From the IMG/VR virus record IMGVR_UViG_3300037488_003551, positions 1-64,000 of that record: a DNA stretch of 64,000 nt. One strand, given 5' to 3'. The position numbers were made by a program, and so were the translations under genes. This stretch comes from a virus. Shown one piece after another: positions 26,547 through 35,479 of the stretch; positions within the stretch are counted from its first letter, which is position 1; every line of letters starts with the position of its first letter. Below the pieces are notes generated by a model that was not told the DNA's origin, searched no databases, and saw only the letters and a program-made list of their open reading frames with translations.

Positions 26547-27467
26547 ATGTCGTACAATGTTGAAACCTCTACTCATTCCGCGCAGTTCCTGAACAAGTCG
26601 TTCCTCTCCAAGGTTGAGGGCGGCCATGTGAAGGAAGCGGTCGAAGCCAGCTCGCTGTTCATTCGTGAGCGTCTTCGTCAGGCGGCAGCTGTCCGTGAAG
26701 TCATCGTCCCCCAAAGCGTGACCGAAGAGAACATCGACCGTGACGAGAGCACCGACCAGCCGAAGATCATCATCGACAAGGAGCCGAACTCAACGGCTTC
26801 TTTCGTGCAGTTCCAAGGCACCGGTCGCCGCACGTGGTTCAAGGGTCCCCGTTACTCCGTCCGCTTTGGTAAGGTCGAGTCACAGCGATTCACCAAGACC
26901 AAGGCGGAGCTCATGACCTACCGCTCCGACATTCGCAAGATTCTGTCGGACAACTCGGTCATGGATATGGCGGACGAAGAGGATCGCAAGTTCTACGAGC
27001 TCGTCGCCGCGATCATCGCCGCGAACCCGAGCGTACAGCGCACCACGGGCGCTTTCCAGAGCGGCACGTTCAAGGTTGCTTGCCAGGCGATGCTGACCGG
27101 TACGCGCAAGCGTCCTATCGGCAAGCTCCTGCTGAGCAAAGAGCGCTACATGGACGCGCTCGACCTGCCGGCGACCTCCGTCGGTGACGAGATTGCCAAG
27201 CGTCATTTTGACGAGGGCATCGAGTCCTCGCAGAAGCTCTGGGGTCTCCCCGTTGTGACGCACGTCAAGTCGGATATCTATCCGACCGACAAGGGTTGGA
27301 TTTTCTCTCCAACCACGCCGAACAACTTCCTGGGTAACTTCTTCACCCTGCAAGATGCCACTCTGTTCATCAAGCAGGAAGCAGACGTCATCTCCTTCTG
27401 GACCTACGAGTACGTTGGCCTCGGAATCGCCAACACTCTGTCCATGCAGGAAATCGTTTTCAGCTGA
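26547..27467 (+). CDS. Major capsid protein (HK97 fold)
   Basis: A 306-residue protein with MCP features: a charged N-terminal arm (residues 1-60), an E-loop-like beta hairpin (STASFVQFQGTGRRTWFKGP), a long spine helix (MDMADEEDRKFYELVAAIIA), and an A-domain and C-terminal region containing TRKRPIGKLLLSKERYMDAL and GWIFSPTTPNNFLGNFFTLQD. It has strong GC-biased codons and a good SD (GGGAGG). No obvious N-terminal scaffold domain is present, so scaffold function is probably separate, in the genes upstream. Confidence 0.82.
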   Translation: MSYNVETSTHSAQFLNKSFLSKVEGGHVKEAVEASSLFIRERLRQAAAVREVIVPQSVTEENIDRDESTDQPKIIIDKEPNSTASFVQFQGTGRRTWFKGPRYSVRFGKVESQRFTKTKAELMTYRSDIRKILSDNSVMDMADEEDRKFYELVAAIIAANPSVQRTTGAFQSGTFKVACQAMLTGTRKRPIGKLLLSKERYMDALDLPATSVGDEIAKRHFDEGIESSQKLWGLPVVTHVKSDIYPTDKGWIFSPTTPNNFLGNFFTLQDATLFIKQEADVISFWTYEYVGLGIANTLSMQEIVFS

Positions 27468-27488
27468 TAAGAAGGTAGGCGAACTGCC

Positions 27489-28022
27489 ATGAAACTCTGC
27501 CGGGTAAAGAACGTCACCGAGAGTAGGTTAGTCATCCTTGCCGTTCGCGACAGGGATGGTCAGCCCATTTCTTTTGAGCCAGGTGAATGTAAGCAAATGC
27601 TGTCTACCACGGTCAACCATCCCGCCGTGTCCGTGCACATCGGACGGGGACTGCAGCTCGTGGAAGGGCAAGTATCTGTTGAGGAAGTGCCGAAGCAAAA
27701 GGTGCTGGAAGTTGCTATTTCACCAGCCCCGCCGCCTGCACCGAAGGTGGAAGCGCCGGTCGTCGCGCCGGTTGTGGAAACCCCAGTGATTCAGGAAGCA
27801 CCGGCTACACCTGTAGACGCATATGCAAACGCCCCCGGAGTTACAGAAGAAGACATTTGGGCTATCACGGAGATGTACCCGACTATCGCGGACTTGGCAA
27901 AAGCTGATAAGGACGCTCTCGTGAGACTCGGCTTCACAAAATATGGTGCTAAACGGCTCATCGCGTGGGCAGCCGTAAAGCTGGGAAGCACCGAAAAATC
28001 TGAGTCGAATCTCGACGAGTAG
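27489..28022 (+). CDS. Virion-associated protein with Pro/Val linker and HhH-like domain (177 aa)
   Basis: Residues 1-75 form a small beta domain, 76-118 a Pro/Ala/Val linker (APPPAPKVEAPVVAPVVE), and 119-168 a helix-hairpin-helix/SAM-like unit (EEDIWAITEMYPTIADLAK, then LVRLGFTKYGAKRLI). The gene follows the capsid gene. Proteins here are often head fibres or head-completion proteins. The exact function is unknown. Confidence 0.5.
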   Translation: MKLCRVKNVTESRLVILAVRDRDGQPISFEPGECKQMLSTTVNHPAVSVHIGRGLQLVEGQVSVEEVPKQKVLEVAISPAPPPAPKVEAPVVAPVVETPVIQEAPATPVDAYANAPGVTEEDIWAITEMYPTIADLAKADKDALVRLGFTKYGAKRLIAWAAVKLGSTEKSESNLDE

Positions 28023-28051
28023 TTCTCCCTCTCCCGGACCTACTTCTCACC

Positions 28052-28057
28052 TACAAT
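28052..28057 (+). promoter_or_regulatory. TACAAT, -10-like hexamer 6 nt before ATG 28064
   Basis: Member of the TANNNT-N6-ATG class. With normal -10 spacing, transcription would start at or next to the ATG, giving a leaderless mRNA. No SD is present. Confidence 0.5.
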
Positions 28058-28063
28058 TTAAGC

Positions 28064-28432
28064 ATGACGGTTGTAGTAAATCACGACTACCCACAGCTCC
28101 ATGCGCTGCAAGTGTTACGCGAAGATGGGACTCCCATCGAGGGCGCACGTATTCGTATATATGACGCGAATCGTTATTACGTTCAAGATCTCGCTAATTG
28201 GGTAACGCAACAGCCTGTTCTTTTTGAAAGTACTTGGGACAGCTCCATGGTTCTATTCGGAGAACCTGAGGCTTTTAACGTTTTACTCCAGACCAGTTGG
28301 ATGGGAGATATTTATACTGATGCAAACGGTGAGTGGACTTCCGACATGTTATTACCTGAAGCCCACACATGGCTGTTGTACATCGAGTATGACCCAGATT
28401 TTGAGTCGCGTATCGTGGAAGTAACGACATGA
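28064..28432 (+). CDS. Small beta-sandwich-like virion protein (122 aa)
   Basis: Begins with a pattern typical of carboxypeptidase-regulatory/Ig-like domains (LQVLREDGTPIEGARIRIYD, later YTDANGEWTSDMLLPE). Such domains decorate phage heads and tails. The ATG has no SD and is preceded by TACAAT-N6, so it is probably leaderless and starts a new transcript. It ends in an ATGA overlap with the next gene. Confidence 0.5.
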   Translation: MTVVVNHDYPQLHALQVLREDGTPIEGARIRIYDANRYYVQDLANWVTQQPVLFESTWDSSMVLFGEPEAFNVLLQTSWMGDIYTDANGEWTSDMLLPEAHTWLLYIEYDPDFESRIVEVTT

Positions 28433-29163
28433 CTACAGGACGAAAAACGATACCACCGATTCCTCCAAGCCCCGAGGCTAAAAAGCACGCTCGGTCTAAT
28501 CTGCCTTGGAGTGAGCAGAATGACGGTGGAAAGTTTGCAACGCCCCATGAACTCAAAATGGCCCGGACAGCTCCGTATCAGCGGGCACAAACAGCCCCTC
28601 GCGTAGGTGATGATATCTCAAGCGTTTTCATGCCCGTGGAAGACCTGTACTGGATAAAAGATTCTTTACACAACTTACGGAAAGAAAAAGCAGACCGAGT
28701 CCTTTTGCTTGCTAGCATGAAAACAATTGAGGAGCAGCTAGATATGTTCGAGACACGCTTGGACAAAGCTACTCATTGCCACCGAGAATCTGACTTCGAG
28801 GAGTTAAAAGAAGCCGTGAATTCCTGGCGCTCCTTTTTTAGAAACACAGTCGCGGTAGGTTTTCTCGGAGCGTTGATAGTAATCGGAGGATGGCTCTGGC
28901 AGTACTACTCACTGGTTGACCAAGTTTCTAAAACGAGTGAAGACGTAACTCAGACTTCTCACAACGTATCTACGCTGCAGGATGATTACGTTAAATACAA
29001 ACAAGACCAGTTCGCTGAGAGAGTAAAATACTCAGCTGAAAATGATGCTCGGTCTATGCAATTAGAATATAAACTGTTGGCCGCAATATCGAAACTTTCG
29101 CAAGGGCAGAAAATAGACACACCCGCGGCGCCCGCATTAGCGCCTACAGATAAAACGAAGTAG
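28429..29163 (+). CDS. Membrane-anchored coiled-coil protein (244 aa)
   Basis: Residues 1-60 are polar and Pro-rich, 75-115 charged and helical, and about 141-163 a single transmembrane segment (AVGFLGALIVIGGWLWQYYS). A heptad-containing coiled coil follows (VDQVSKTSEDVTQTSHNV). A TM segment plus coiled coil inside a structural operon could be a holin- or spanin-related protein, or a membrane-interacting virion part. Not recognised at family level. Confidence 0.5.
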   Translation: MTTGRKTIPPIPPSPEAKKHARSNLPWSEQNDGGKFATPHELKMARTAPYQRAQTAPRVGDDISSVFMPVEDLYWIKDSLHNLRKEKADRVLLLASMKTIEEQLDMFETRLDKATHCHRESDFEELKEAVNSWRSFFRNTVAVGFLGALIVIGGWLWQYYSLVDQVSKTSEDVTQTSHNVSTLQDDYVKYKQDQFAERVKYSAENDARSMQLEYKLLAAISKLSQGQKIDTPAAPALAPTDKTK

Positions 29164-29171
29164 GGAATTCA

Positions 29172-29645
29172 ATGAGCAATTATATCTACCCAATCATTGT
29201 AAGTTCAACCGTTGCGGGCGTGCGGCAGACTATTTTAGGCGGACCGTTTACAGGTGTCGCGCCTACTTTTCCCCTTGTACCTGGACCCGGGTCTGGAACG
29301 GCTTATCCCGCAAAAGCGTCAGGCGGGATGTATACGTACGGAGACCCCGAGGACCTTACCGCACTGACACTCGATGCGGGAGGCCTCTTCGATTTATCTA
29401 ACAACTATACGTACGCGTTACGCTGCATCCGTGCTTTTTGCGGGGCGGCAGCGACGTATAATCTTTATATCCAAAAACGTGGCGGAACAGAGGTCACTAC
29501 GATCCTGACTCTGGCGGACGCGAATGCAACGAGCAGGGATTTTGACGGTACTGGACTAATCGTTCTTCCATCTCAAACCGTAAAAATTACGACAACAGCC
29601 GCGGGAACGATTGATCTGTATTTTACACGTTACCAAAATCCCTGA
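29172..29645 (+). CDS. Virion protein, first of a tandem paralog pair (157 aa)
   Basis: A beta-rich protein with MSNYIYPIIVSSTVAGVRQT, LTLDAGGLFDLSNN, LRCIRAFCG and a C-terminal VKITTTAAGTIDLYFTRY. It shares all these blocks with the next gene. Likely a decoration, fibre or head-tail structural protein. No enzymatic motif is seen. Confidence 0.55.
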   Translation: MSNYIYPIIVSSTVAGVRQTILGGPFTGVAPTFPLVPGPGSGTAYPAKASGGMYTYGDPEDLTALTLDAGGLFDLSNNYTYALRCIRAFCGAAATYNLYIQKRGGTEVTTILTLADANATSRDFDGTGLIVLPSQTVKITTTAAGTIDLYFTRYQNP

Positions 29646-29660
29646 AAGGAACGTATTGAA

Positions 29661-30116
29661 ATGAGCAATTACACCTATCCAGTTGTTGTAGGTAAGACCG
29701 TCGTAGGTGTTCGGCAAACGACTAGCGTTGCCATGATAGGCGCGGCGCCCACTATCGCTGTGATTGGCGCGGCCTATCCGGCTAAATTCGTAGACGGATT
29801 GTATACCTATTGCAACCCCGCTGACCACGCATCCATGACGCTGAATGCCGGAGGTCTTTTTGACCTTTCGGATAATGCGTGCCTCTCACTGCGCTGTATC
29901 CGCGCTTTTTGTGGCGGCGGACAAACATACAGCGTTTTTGTACAAGACCGAGGTGGCGCGTTTGTAGCGACTATTCTTGCGGGAGAAGGTGCCAATGCCA
30001 CGAACTACGAGTTCGATAGGACAGGCATCATTGTTCTCCCAGGACAAAATGTGAAAATCACAACCACTGCAGCGGGAACTATCGACGCCTACTTTACGCG
30101 TTACGAGTATCCCTGA
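29661..30116 (+). CDS. Virion protein, second of a tandem paralog pair (151 aa)
   Basis: Shares the N-terminus MSNYTYPVVVGKTVVGVRQT, MTLNAGGLFDLSDN, LRCIRAFCGGGQTY and the C-terminal VKITTTAAGTIDAYFTRY with the preceding gene. The regions between have diverged, which indicates an old tandem duplication. Probably forms hetero-oligomers or two similar layers of the same structure (inference). Confidence 0.55.
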   Translation: MSNYTYPVVVGKTVVGVRQTTSVAMIGAAPTIAVIGAAYPAKFVDGLYTYCNPADHASMTLNAGGLFDLSDNACLSLRCIRAFCGGGQTYSVFVQDRGGAFVATILAGEGANATNYEFDRTGIIVLPGQNVKITTTAAGTIDAYFTRYEYP

Positions 30117-30136
30117 GCAGAGGGATGAGGTGAGCC

Positions 30137-30604
30137 ATGCCAGTTGTTCTTCCAGCAGTAGGTGACCCGCTAACTTCGGATGATGTCCGTTGGTTTTTAC
30201 GGGACAAACCCGAGCACAATATTATCCTCCCGGATAACGTTGAGTTCAGCACGGAGGATATCAACAGGGCAATTCGATTCACGGTAGCAAAATACAACGT
30301 GCTCCCGCCGCAGACTGCCTACACGTATGAGAACATCAACGAGTACGTCCTTATGTGCGGGGTATGCGCCATCCTTCTTCGGTCAGAAGGTATTAGGCAA
30401 AATCGAAATGAAGTACGGGCACAAGACGGAAATATCGCACCTGTGAATCTCGATGAGAAGCAGGCGCAATACGCAGCCTGGGCTGACCGGCTACAGCAGG
30501 AATTCGACATGCATTGCCGCCTCTCTAAAACAGAGGCGAATATGGAATCCTGCTACGGTAGCCAATCCTCGGGGTATCGCTATCTCGGCCGCTGGACTAC
30601 CTGA
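30137..30604 (+). CDS. Probable head-tail adaptor/neck protein (155 aa)
   Basis: Mostly helical, with DVRWFLRDKPEHNIILPDNV, FSTEDINRAIRFTVAKYNVL and a second long helix (LDEKQAQYAAWADRLQQEFD). The size and helical layout resemble gp6/gp15-type head-tail connectors, and it lies between capsid and sheath genes. SD GAGGTGA. Assignment is by position and helical pattern. Confidence 0.45.
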   Translation: MPVVLPAVGDPLTSDDVRWFLRDKPEHNIILPDNVEFSTEDINRAIRFTVAKYNVLPPQTAYTYENINEYVLMCGVCAILLRSEGIRQNRNEVRAQDGNIAPVNLDEKQAQYAAWADRLQQEFDMHCRLSKTEANMESCYGSQSSGYRYLGRWTT

Positions 30605-30609
30605 CAGCC

Positions 30610-31488
30610 ATGCCACTTTTTCCCTCATCAGTCATCCAGTCGGTAAGCAATCCGCCGCTTTTAACCAGTACGTATATCGAGGTCATGCGCGTCTTTCCGA
30701 TGTTTCCAAGACGCGTTTTTCTCCAATGGGTATTCCGTAATCCGACTGTAGGAGAGACATACCGTTTCACCGTAGATCGAGCTGGAAGTGCTGAAGGTCC
30801 ATGGGAGACATTAACAGTTCCACCTATCTACAACTTTTATTACGTGGACATGGATTTCCCTGCTAATCCCATAGTGGGAGAACCCGATCTCATGTCCATG
30901 TCTCGTGTGGTGTATTACCGAATCACTGCGACGCCTTTTTTGGGTGGGACGAGTGTATCCGTAATCAAGAAGATGGAGCCGTGGCTCGACCGCAGGAGAG
31001 AGGGCATTCATCGCAAGCTCGTGCGCGACGCGATGATAGCTCTTCAGCGTGTGGTAGGGACCGAAATCGCCGCGGTTAAAAAGCTCAAGTGGGGAACGCG
31101 TTGTTCCTTGTGCCTCACGAACGCAGGTACATCCGTCGACCCCTATTGCCCCGAGTGTTACGGGACTTCGTTTACAGGTGGATATTGGACACCAGTTTAC
31201 GGGTGGGCTCAAATGTTCACCGCTCCTATCTCCGTGCAGTCTGCACTCCAGGGAGAGACTGAGATTCGACAGACTCGCATTCTGATGGCGAATGTTCCAC
31301 AGATGGACAAGGAAGACCTGCTTGTCTTTTTACGGAGCAATAAACGTTTTCGGGTGCTCGAGGTAACGCCTACACAAATACACAACGTAGATGTGCACCA
31401 AGAGTTGGTCGTATCGGAATTATCCCCGAGCAGCGCCGAGTACAATATCAATGTGGACCCGTGGCGCGCGCCGTGTTGGTGGGTGTAA
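30610..31488 (+). CDS. Neck/tail protein with zinc ribbon (292 aa)
   Basis: The N-terminal 125 residues form a fibronectin-like beta domain (YRFTVDRAGSAEGPWETLTV). The centre has a four-Cys zinc ribbon (CSLCLTNAGTSVDPYCPECYG, about residues 164-185, quoted with its key Cys pairs). The rest is beta-rich. It lies between adaptor and tail-terminator candidates, so a neck or head-completion function is likely. Confidence 0.45.
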   Translation: MPLFPSSVIQSVSNPPLLTSTYIEVMRVFPMFPRRVFLQWVFRNPTVGETYRFTVDRAGSAEGPWETLTVPPIYNFYYVDMDFPANPIVGEPDLMSMSRVVYYRITATPFLGGTSVSVIKKMEPWLDRRREGIHRKLVRDAMIALQRVVGTEIAAVKKLKWGTRCSLCLTNAGTSVDPYCPECYGTSFTGGYWTPVYGWAQMFTAPISVQSALQGETEIRQTRILMANVPQMDKEDLLVFLRSNKRFRVLEVTPTQIHNVDVHQELVVSELSPSSAEYNINVDPWRAPCWWV

Positions 31489-31491
31489 CCG

Positions 31492-32289
31492 ATGACCATT
31501 TTTCAGATAGCGCAGACCTACAACGGAAAAGCTCTCCCCCTTGAAATAGGGGAGCATCCAAACGTAACCGTGGGTTCCCCTTTGGCCGTGATAGGTCTCT
31601 TTGTCCTGGCGCTGCAGCACCGCTTCAGCCCAGGAGCTCGAGGGACAGAAGGACTGCTTGGAGACTCGCCAGACCTCCGGGACCCTGTCAGTTGGGAAGA
31701 CCCTGTTGACCCCGAACCTCTCCCTTGGATTTGGACTGGAGACCTAAAGCCCGCGGATGAATGCACCCCCGGGAATACCAGAGCTCCTCGCCCTATTTTT
31801 GTAGGGCCGGCGTTCGACAAAAATAAGGGCATCCGCAATTACCGACCTGCTATTTATGTCGACCGCGGGAACGTAGTCATTCAAAAAGTCTCCAACAACA
31901 ATTTTGTGGGACAGCACTCTGCGAGTGGTCTTGAGGCCTTCGGAGCCATCGCTAAAATTCCTATCCAGATTGACTGCATAGGCGAGAGTTACGGGGACTC
32001 GAGTATCATCGCGGATACGGTGTGGTTCTACATTTTGGCGAGCCGTAATATTCTCAGCCGCACCTTTGGCTTTCATCAAATCGTAGAGCCTGTTCTTGGA
32101 GCAACTCTTCCAGAAGAAAATGATAAGCAGGTTTTTCACACGCAGGTTTTCTGCGACGTGGAATTGTTTTTGCGATGGAGCACACGTCCGATTGCTCCGC
32201 TCATAAACGACATCGTATTGCGCGTTGGAAAAACTGGGTCGGTCGATGACGTACTCGTGGATATCGTGCTTCGGGAAAGCCGAAGCTGA
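31492..32289 (+). CDS. Probable tail completion/terminator protein (265 aa)
   Basis: Residues about 95-265 are alpha/beta: RPAIYVDRGNVVIQKVSNNN, IPIQIDCIGESYGDSSIIAD (helix starting WFYILASRNILS), then a C-terminal beta segment. This is like tail-terminator proteins (gpU/gp15 type) that cap the tail. It lies directly upstream of the sheath gene. Function is assigned by context. Confidence 0.4.
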   Translation: MTIFQIAQTYNGKALPLEIGEHPNVTVGSPLAVIGLFVLALQHRFSPGARGTEGLLGDSPDLRDPVSWEDPVDPEPLPWIWTGDLKPADECTPGNTRAPRPIFVGPAFDKNKGIRNYRPAIYVDRGNVVIQKVSNNNFVGQHSASGLEAFGAIAKIPIQIDCIGESYGDSSIIADTVWFYILASRNILSRTFGFHQIVEPVLGATLPEENDKQVFHTQVFCDVELFLRWSTRPIAPLINDIVLRVGKTGSVDDVLVDIVLRESRS

Positions 32290-32292
32290 ACA

Positions 32293-32298
32293 TATAAT
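32293..32298 (+). promoter_or_regulatory. TATAAT box upstream of the sheath gene
   Basis: A perfect -10 hexamer in a 38-nt gap, followed by an SD (GAGGAGAG) before ATG 32328. It would give a short-leader transcript for the highly expressed sheath and tube genes. No good -35 is apparent. Confidence 0.45.
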
Positions 32299-32327
32299 TC
32301 CGCAGCAACCAGAGGAGAGAAACACCG

Positions 32328-35021
32328 ATGCCTCTATCTAGACCGAACACTGTCGTTTATCAGGAATATGCGGACCTCTCCGTTGTTCCCGCTACCCCAT
32401 TCTTGAACACCCTCATCGTTGGTCCTTGCTATCAGCTGCTGGACTACCTCGATGACAAGGCGGATTGCGCCGCAGGAGAATACGGTACCCTGCAAATGAA
32501 TAACCCACGCACGTCCCCGACGGCTGCGGTGGTTATCGCCACTCCTCCTGAGCTAGAAGCAGGTGCCATTCTCGAAGATAACAGCGTGAAGATTTTCTTC
32601 GATGAGGTGCAGGTCGCATTGAAAGAGGTCACGGGTACTCCTGGAGATGATGCTGGACTTTATTACATCAGCGATAATCTGTTTGCCACTGTGAATGCTG
32701 ATGGCGTACACATCGGTAAACAGTATGCGCAAGCAGGCGATACGCTCATCTGTGAAACATCGGTTACTGCGGATTTCATCAAAACCATAAAAGAATTGGC
32801 CTACACGTTTTATGGTCCGGTACTCGATTTCACAACGTGGGGAGTAGATACCGGCGACATTATTACGGTTGAGAATGATGCAGCTTCTCCTTCTCGCAAT
32901 GGTACCTACACCGTAAAAAAGAAGTATATCGTCGGAGGTTCTGTCCTCGCTACAGCCATTGAAATCGAAAATGCAGCAGCCCTAGAAGGTGACGTAGCAA
33001 ATGCGGACATCACTATCCGCTCTTCGACGGGAACTCTGCGACACACCACCATAGGTGGAGCTCCTGTTTCTTTGGGTGATTGGTGCAATCTCCGCGTAAC
33101 AGAAGATTTCTCGGCTGGACATCCGGTCAGTTGTCTCTGGCGCATCGAGCGTCAACTCAACGATGTCGAACTTGCTTCTACGGATATCACGGTGAACAAC
33201 ACCACGAAGACCGTAACCGTTAAAGCTGGCGTGACAGCAATTGTGAGTACGACCATTGGAGCCAAGCCTGTTACGTTCGCTGAGATGTACATGGAGTACG
33301 CTGCGCTGCGGCAGGACCTCCAAAACGTGGCCGAGGTTTCGTCTTCTTCCGAGGCGATTGCTCTCCTTGGAAAATACGATGCACGTAATCCGCTCTGCGT
33401 AGGTGTGCATGTAGCTCTATATAACACCACGACGCCCATCAAGGTCTATGGTCTCGCCGCGGATACGTTGGCCGGGTACACGGATTTTGTGGAGCGCACC
33501 AGTCATCTCAGCGACATCTACGCGGTGGTCCCACTGACCTACGATACGAGCGTTATCGGTTATCTCAAGGACGCGTGGGAGCGTTACGCTGATGCAGACA
33601 TCGTTCTTCAAACAGGTATTAAGCAGAAATTTCGGACGACCATCGGCGCTGTGGACCTCGTCACACAGAGCGAAGTCATCTCCGCGACCGCAGGCTCGTC
33701 CACGCTGACGAAAGCGGGAACAACTCCGGCAGGAAATTACACGCTGACTCTTTCTGGTCTTTCAGGTCAAACAGCGGATTTCAGTGCTTCTGGCGTTCTT
33801 CCGGGAGACATTGTCAATGTTAAAATTGGTGGCGTAACTGCTGGACCATTTACGGTAGCGCATGTAAATACGGCACTCATTCTTGAAACAGAAGAAGCCC
33901 TCACAGGTTTAGGTATAGCGCGTGACGCAGCCGATACTTTGGATATTACAGACCCAACAGGTATTATCCATCGTTTTACGGCTTTGGTTTATTCGGTAGG
34001 TGTCAAGGGGTTTACTCTTGGTGCATCCGTTCTCGACGCCCTTTATCTCACCCTGAGCTCTTCGACCTCCACGTTCATCACGGACGGCGTGGTCCCGGGC
34101 GACCTGCTCCAGATTCCGACCGACCCCGAGTCCACTTCTTGGACGACCTACGACACCTGGGTCATCGCAACTGTCGATAGCGAGACGCGCGTCACGGTGG
34201 TGAACGGCGGGAACAACACGGCCGACCTACAAAACGAGCTCCCGCATCTCATCAAGCGCACCGCGGCGACTGACCGTGTGGTCTCTACTAGCACGGTCTA
34301 CTTCCGCATCAAGCGCAACATGACCAAGACCGAGCAGGTCAACTACATGCTTGCGGTGGCTCAGAGCTTGGACAGCAAGCGTGCTCTTCTCTGCTACCCC
34401 AACAGCGTGGACATCACCGACCTTATCGATGGTAGTCTGACACGAACGGGTACGGACCCCGAGGTCGCCGCGGCGCAGCCAGGCTACTATCTCGCCTGCC
34501 TCGTTGGCGGCCAGACGGCGAGCCAGCCTTCGCACCAGGGCTTCACGAACCTGGGCGGCAACGGCATCGACCGCATTTACAACTCGAGTGACTACTTCAG
34601 CGAGGAGCAGCTCACCAACCTGTCGAATGGCGGCGTGTACGTCTTCGTGCAGGATGCGCCGGCCGCGCTGCCCTACACCATCCACGAAGTGACGACCGAT
34701 GTTCTCTCCCTCGAGACCGGTGAATACATGCACGTGAAGAATTTGGACTATCTCTCGATGTCTTTCCTCGAGACGCTGCGTCCCTTCATTGGCAAGTGGA
34801 ACATCACACCGGATGCTATTCAGTTCATCACGCAAGCTTTGTATGCGACCATCAACACGCACAAAACTGCATACCGCGCGAGGATTGGAGCGCCGATGAT
34901 TGACGGGACGGTACGCACCGTCTTCCAAAATACGGATGTCTCAGAAGATCGCATCGAAGCGTACGTCGACGCTGACTTGCCAACGGTCCTTAACACCCTC
35001 GGCCTACACTTGGTGGCGTGA
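32328..35021 (+). CDS. Contractile tail sheath protein with inserted beta domains (897 aa)
   Basis: The C-terminal 300 residues have a sheath layout: QVNYMLAVAQSLDSKRALL, VNDxDITDL-like CYPNSVDITDLIDGSL, PYTIHEVTTDVLSLETGEYM, LDYLSMSFLETLRPFIGKWN and an ending with long helices and DADLPTVLNTLGLHLVA. At 897 residues it is longer than most sheaths. The extra length includes three similar inserts, each opening with a GV-x-x-GD-[IL] pattern (near residues 170, 487 and 585: GVDTGDIITV, GVLPGDIVNV, GVVPGDLLQI). These would form domains on the outer surface. Strong SD, and GC-rich codons in the C-terminal third. Confidence 0.78.
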   Translation: MPLSRPNTVVYQEYADLSVVPATPFLNTLIVGPCYQLLDYLDDKADCAAGEYGTLQMNNPRTSPTAAVVIATPPELEAGAILEDNSVKIFFDEVQVALKEVTGTPGDDAGLYYISDNLFATVNADGVHIGKQYAQAGDTLICETSVTADFIKTIKELAYTFYGPVLDFTTWGVDTGDIITVENDAASPSRNGTYTVKKKYIVGGSVLATAIEIENAAALEGDVANADITIRSSTGTLRHTTIGGAPVSLGDWCNLRVTEDFSAGHPVSCLWRIERQLNDVELASTDITVNNTTKTVTVKAGVTAIVSTTIGAKPVTFAEMYMEYAALRQDLQNVAEVSSSSEAIALLGKYDARNPLCVGVHVALYNTTTPIKVYGLAADTLAGYTDFVERTSHLSDIYAVVPLTYDTSVIGYLKDAWERYADADIVLQTGIKQKFRTTIGAVDLVTQSEVISATAGSSTLTKAGTTPAGNYTLTLSGLSGQTADFSASGVLPGDIVNVKIGGVTAGPFTVAHVNTALILETEEALTGLGIARDAADTLDITDPTGIIHRFTALVYSVGVKGFTLGASVLDALYLTLSSSTSTFITDGVVPGDLLQIPTDPESTSWTTYDTWVIATVDSETRVTVVNGGNNTADLQNELPHLIKRTAATDRVVSTSTVYFRIKRNMTKTEQVNYMLAVAQSLDSKRALLCYPNSVDITDLIDGSLTRTGTDPEVAAAQPGYYLACLVGGQTASQPSHQGFTNLGGNGIDRIYNSSDYFSEEQLTNLSNGGVYVFVQDAPAALPYTIHEVTTDVLSLETGEYMHVKNLDYLSMSFLETLRPFIGKWNITPDAIQFITQALYATINTHKTAYRARIGAPMIDGTVRTVFQNTDVSEDRIEAYVDADLPTVLNTLGLHLVA

Positions 35022-35470
35022 TGCAAAACGAGTTTTACAAAGCGGGCTACAACGACGCGCTGGTGAAAATGGGAGGCTTTGGAAGCGCTATTGCCAAAGG
35101 CCTTCAGACTGCGGGCGGATGGTTAAAAGGTCTCGGAACAAAAGTGCCAGCGGGTCCTGCTCAGATGTCACTTCCTGGTATGGCCCCTGCCGCGGCAAAA
35201 CCGGGGTGGTTTGCGGGAAAAGCTCAAGGCGCAGCACAGGGCCTAGGCAATTCTCTCAACAATCTCGCAGCTGCTCCGGGACAAACCCTCTGGCAGGGCG
35301 CCGGCAACTTCGGAAAGAACATGCTCGGGATGGGTCAGGCGAATACAACAAGCGGCGTTTTGGGCCGCGGTGCCATGGGCGTTGGCCTAGTGGGTGGCGC
35401 TACGGGTGGTTTCGGAAATAGATCGCAACCGAGACCGGGACAGCTCCCCGGCCCGGGACAGATACAATAG
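35021..35470 (+). CDS. Tagged Gly/Ala-rich protein between sheath and tube (150 aa)
   Basis: Begins with the recurring tag (NEFYKAGYNDALVKMGGFG). It continues with Gly/Ala/Pro-rich low-complexity sequence and a hydrophobic Gly tract (GRGAMGVGLVGGATGGFG) near the C-terminus. ATG overlaps the sheath stop (TGATG). Like the other tagged proteins it may be a minor virion protein. Its position is unusual because sheath and tube genes are normally adjacent. Confidence 0.55.
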   Translation: MQNEFYKAGYNDALVKMGGFGSAIAKGLQTAGGWLKGLGTKVPAGPAQMSLPGMAPAAAKPGWFAGKAQGAAQGLGNSLNNLAAAPGQTLWQGAGNFGKNMLGMGQANTTSGVLGRGAMGVGLVGGATGGFGNRSQPRPGQLPGPGQIQ

Positions 35471-35479
35471 GAGGCTCGG

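Noticed and set aside
34227-34928. 233-codon minus-strand frame opposite the sheath gene
   Set aside because: Explained by strong codon bias of the sheath gene; no start signals, and it would be buried in a highly expressed gene.
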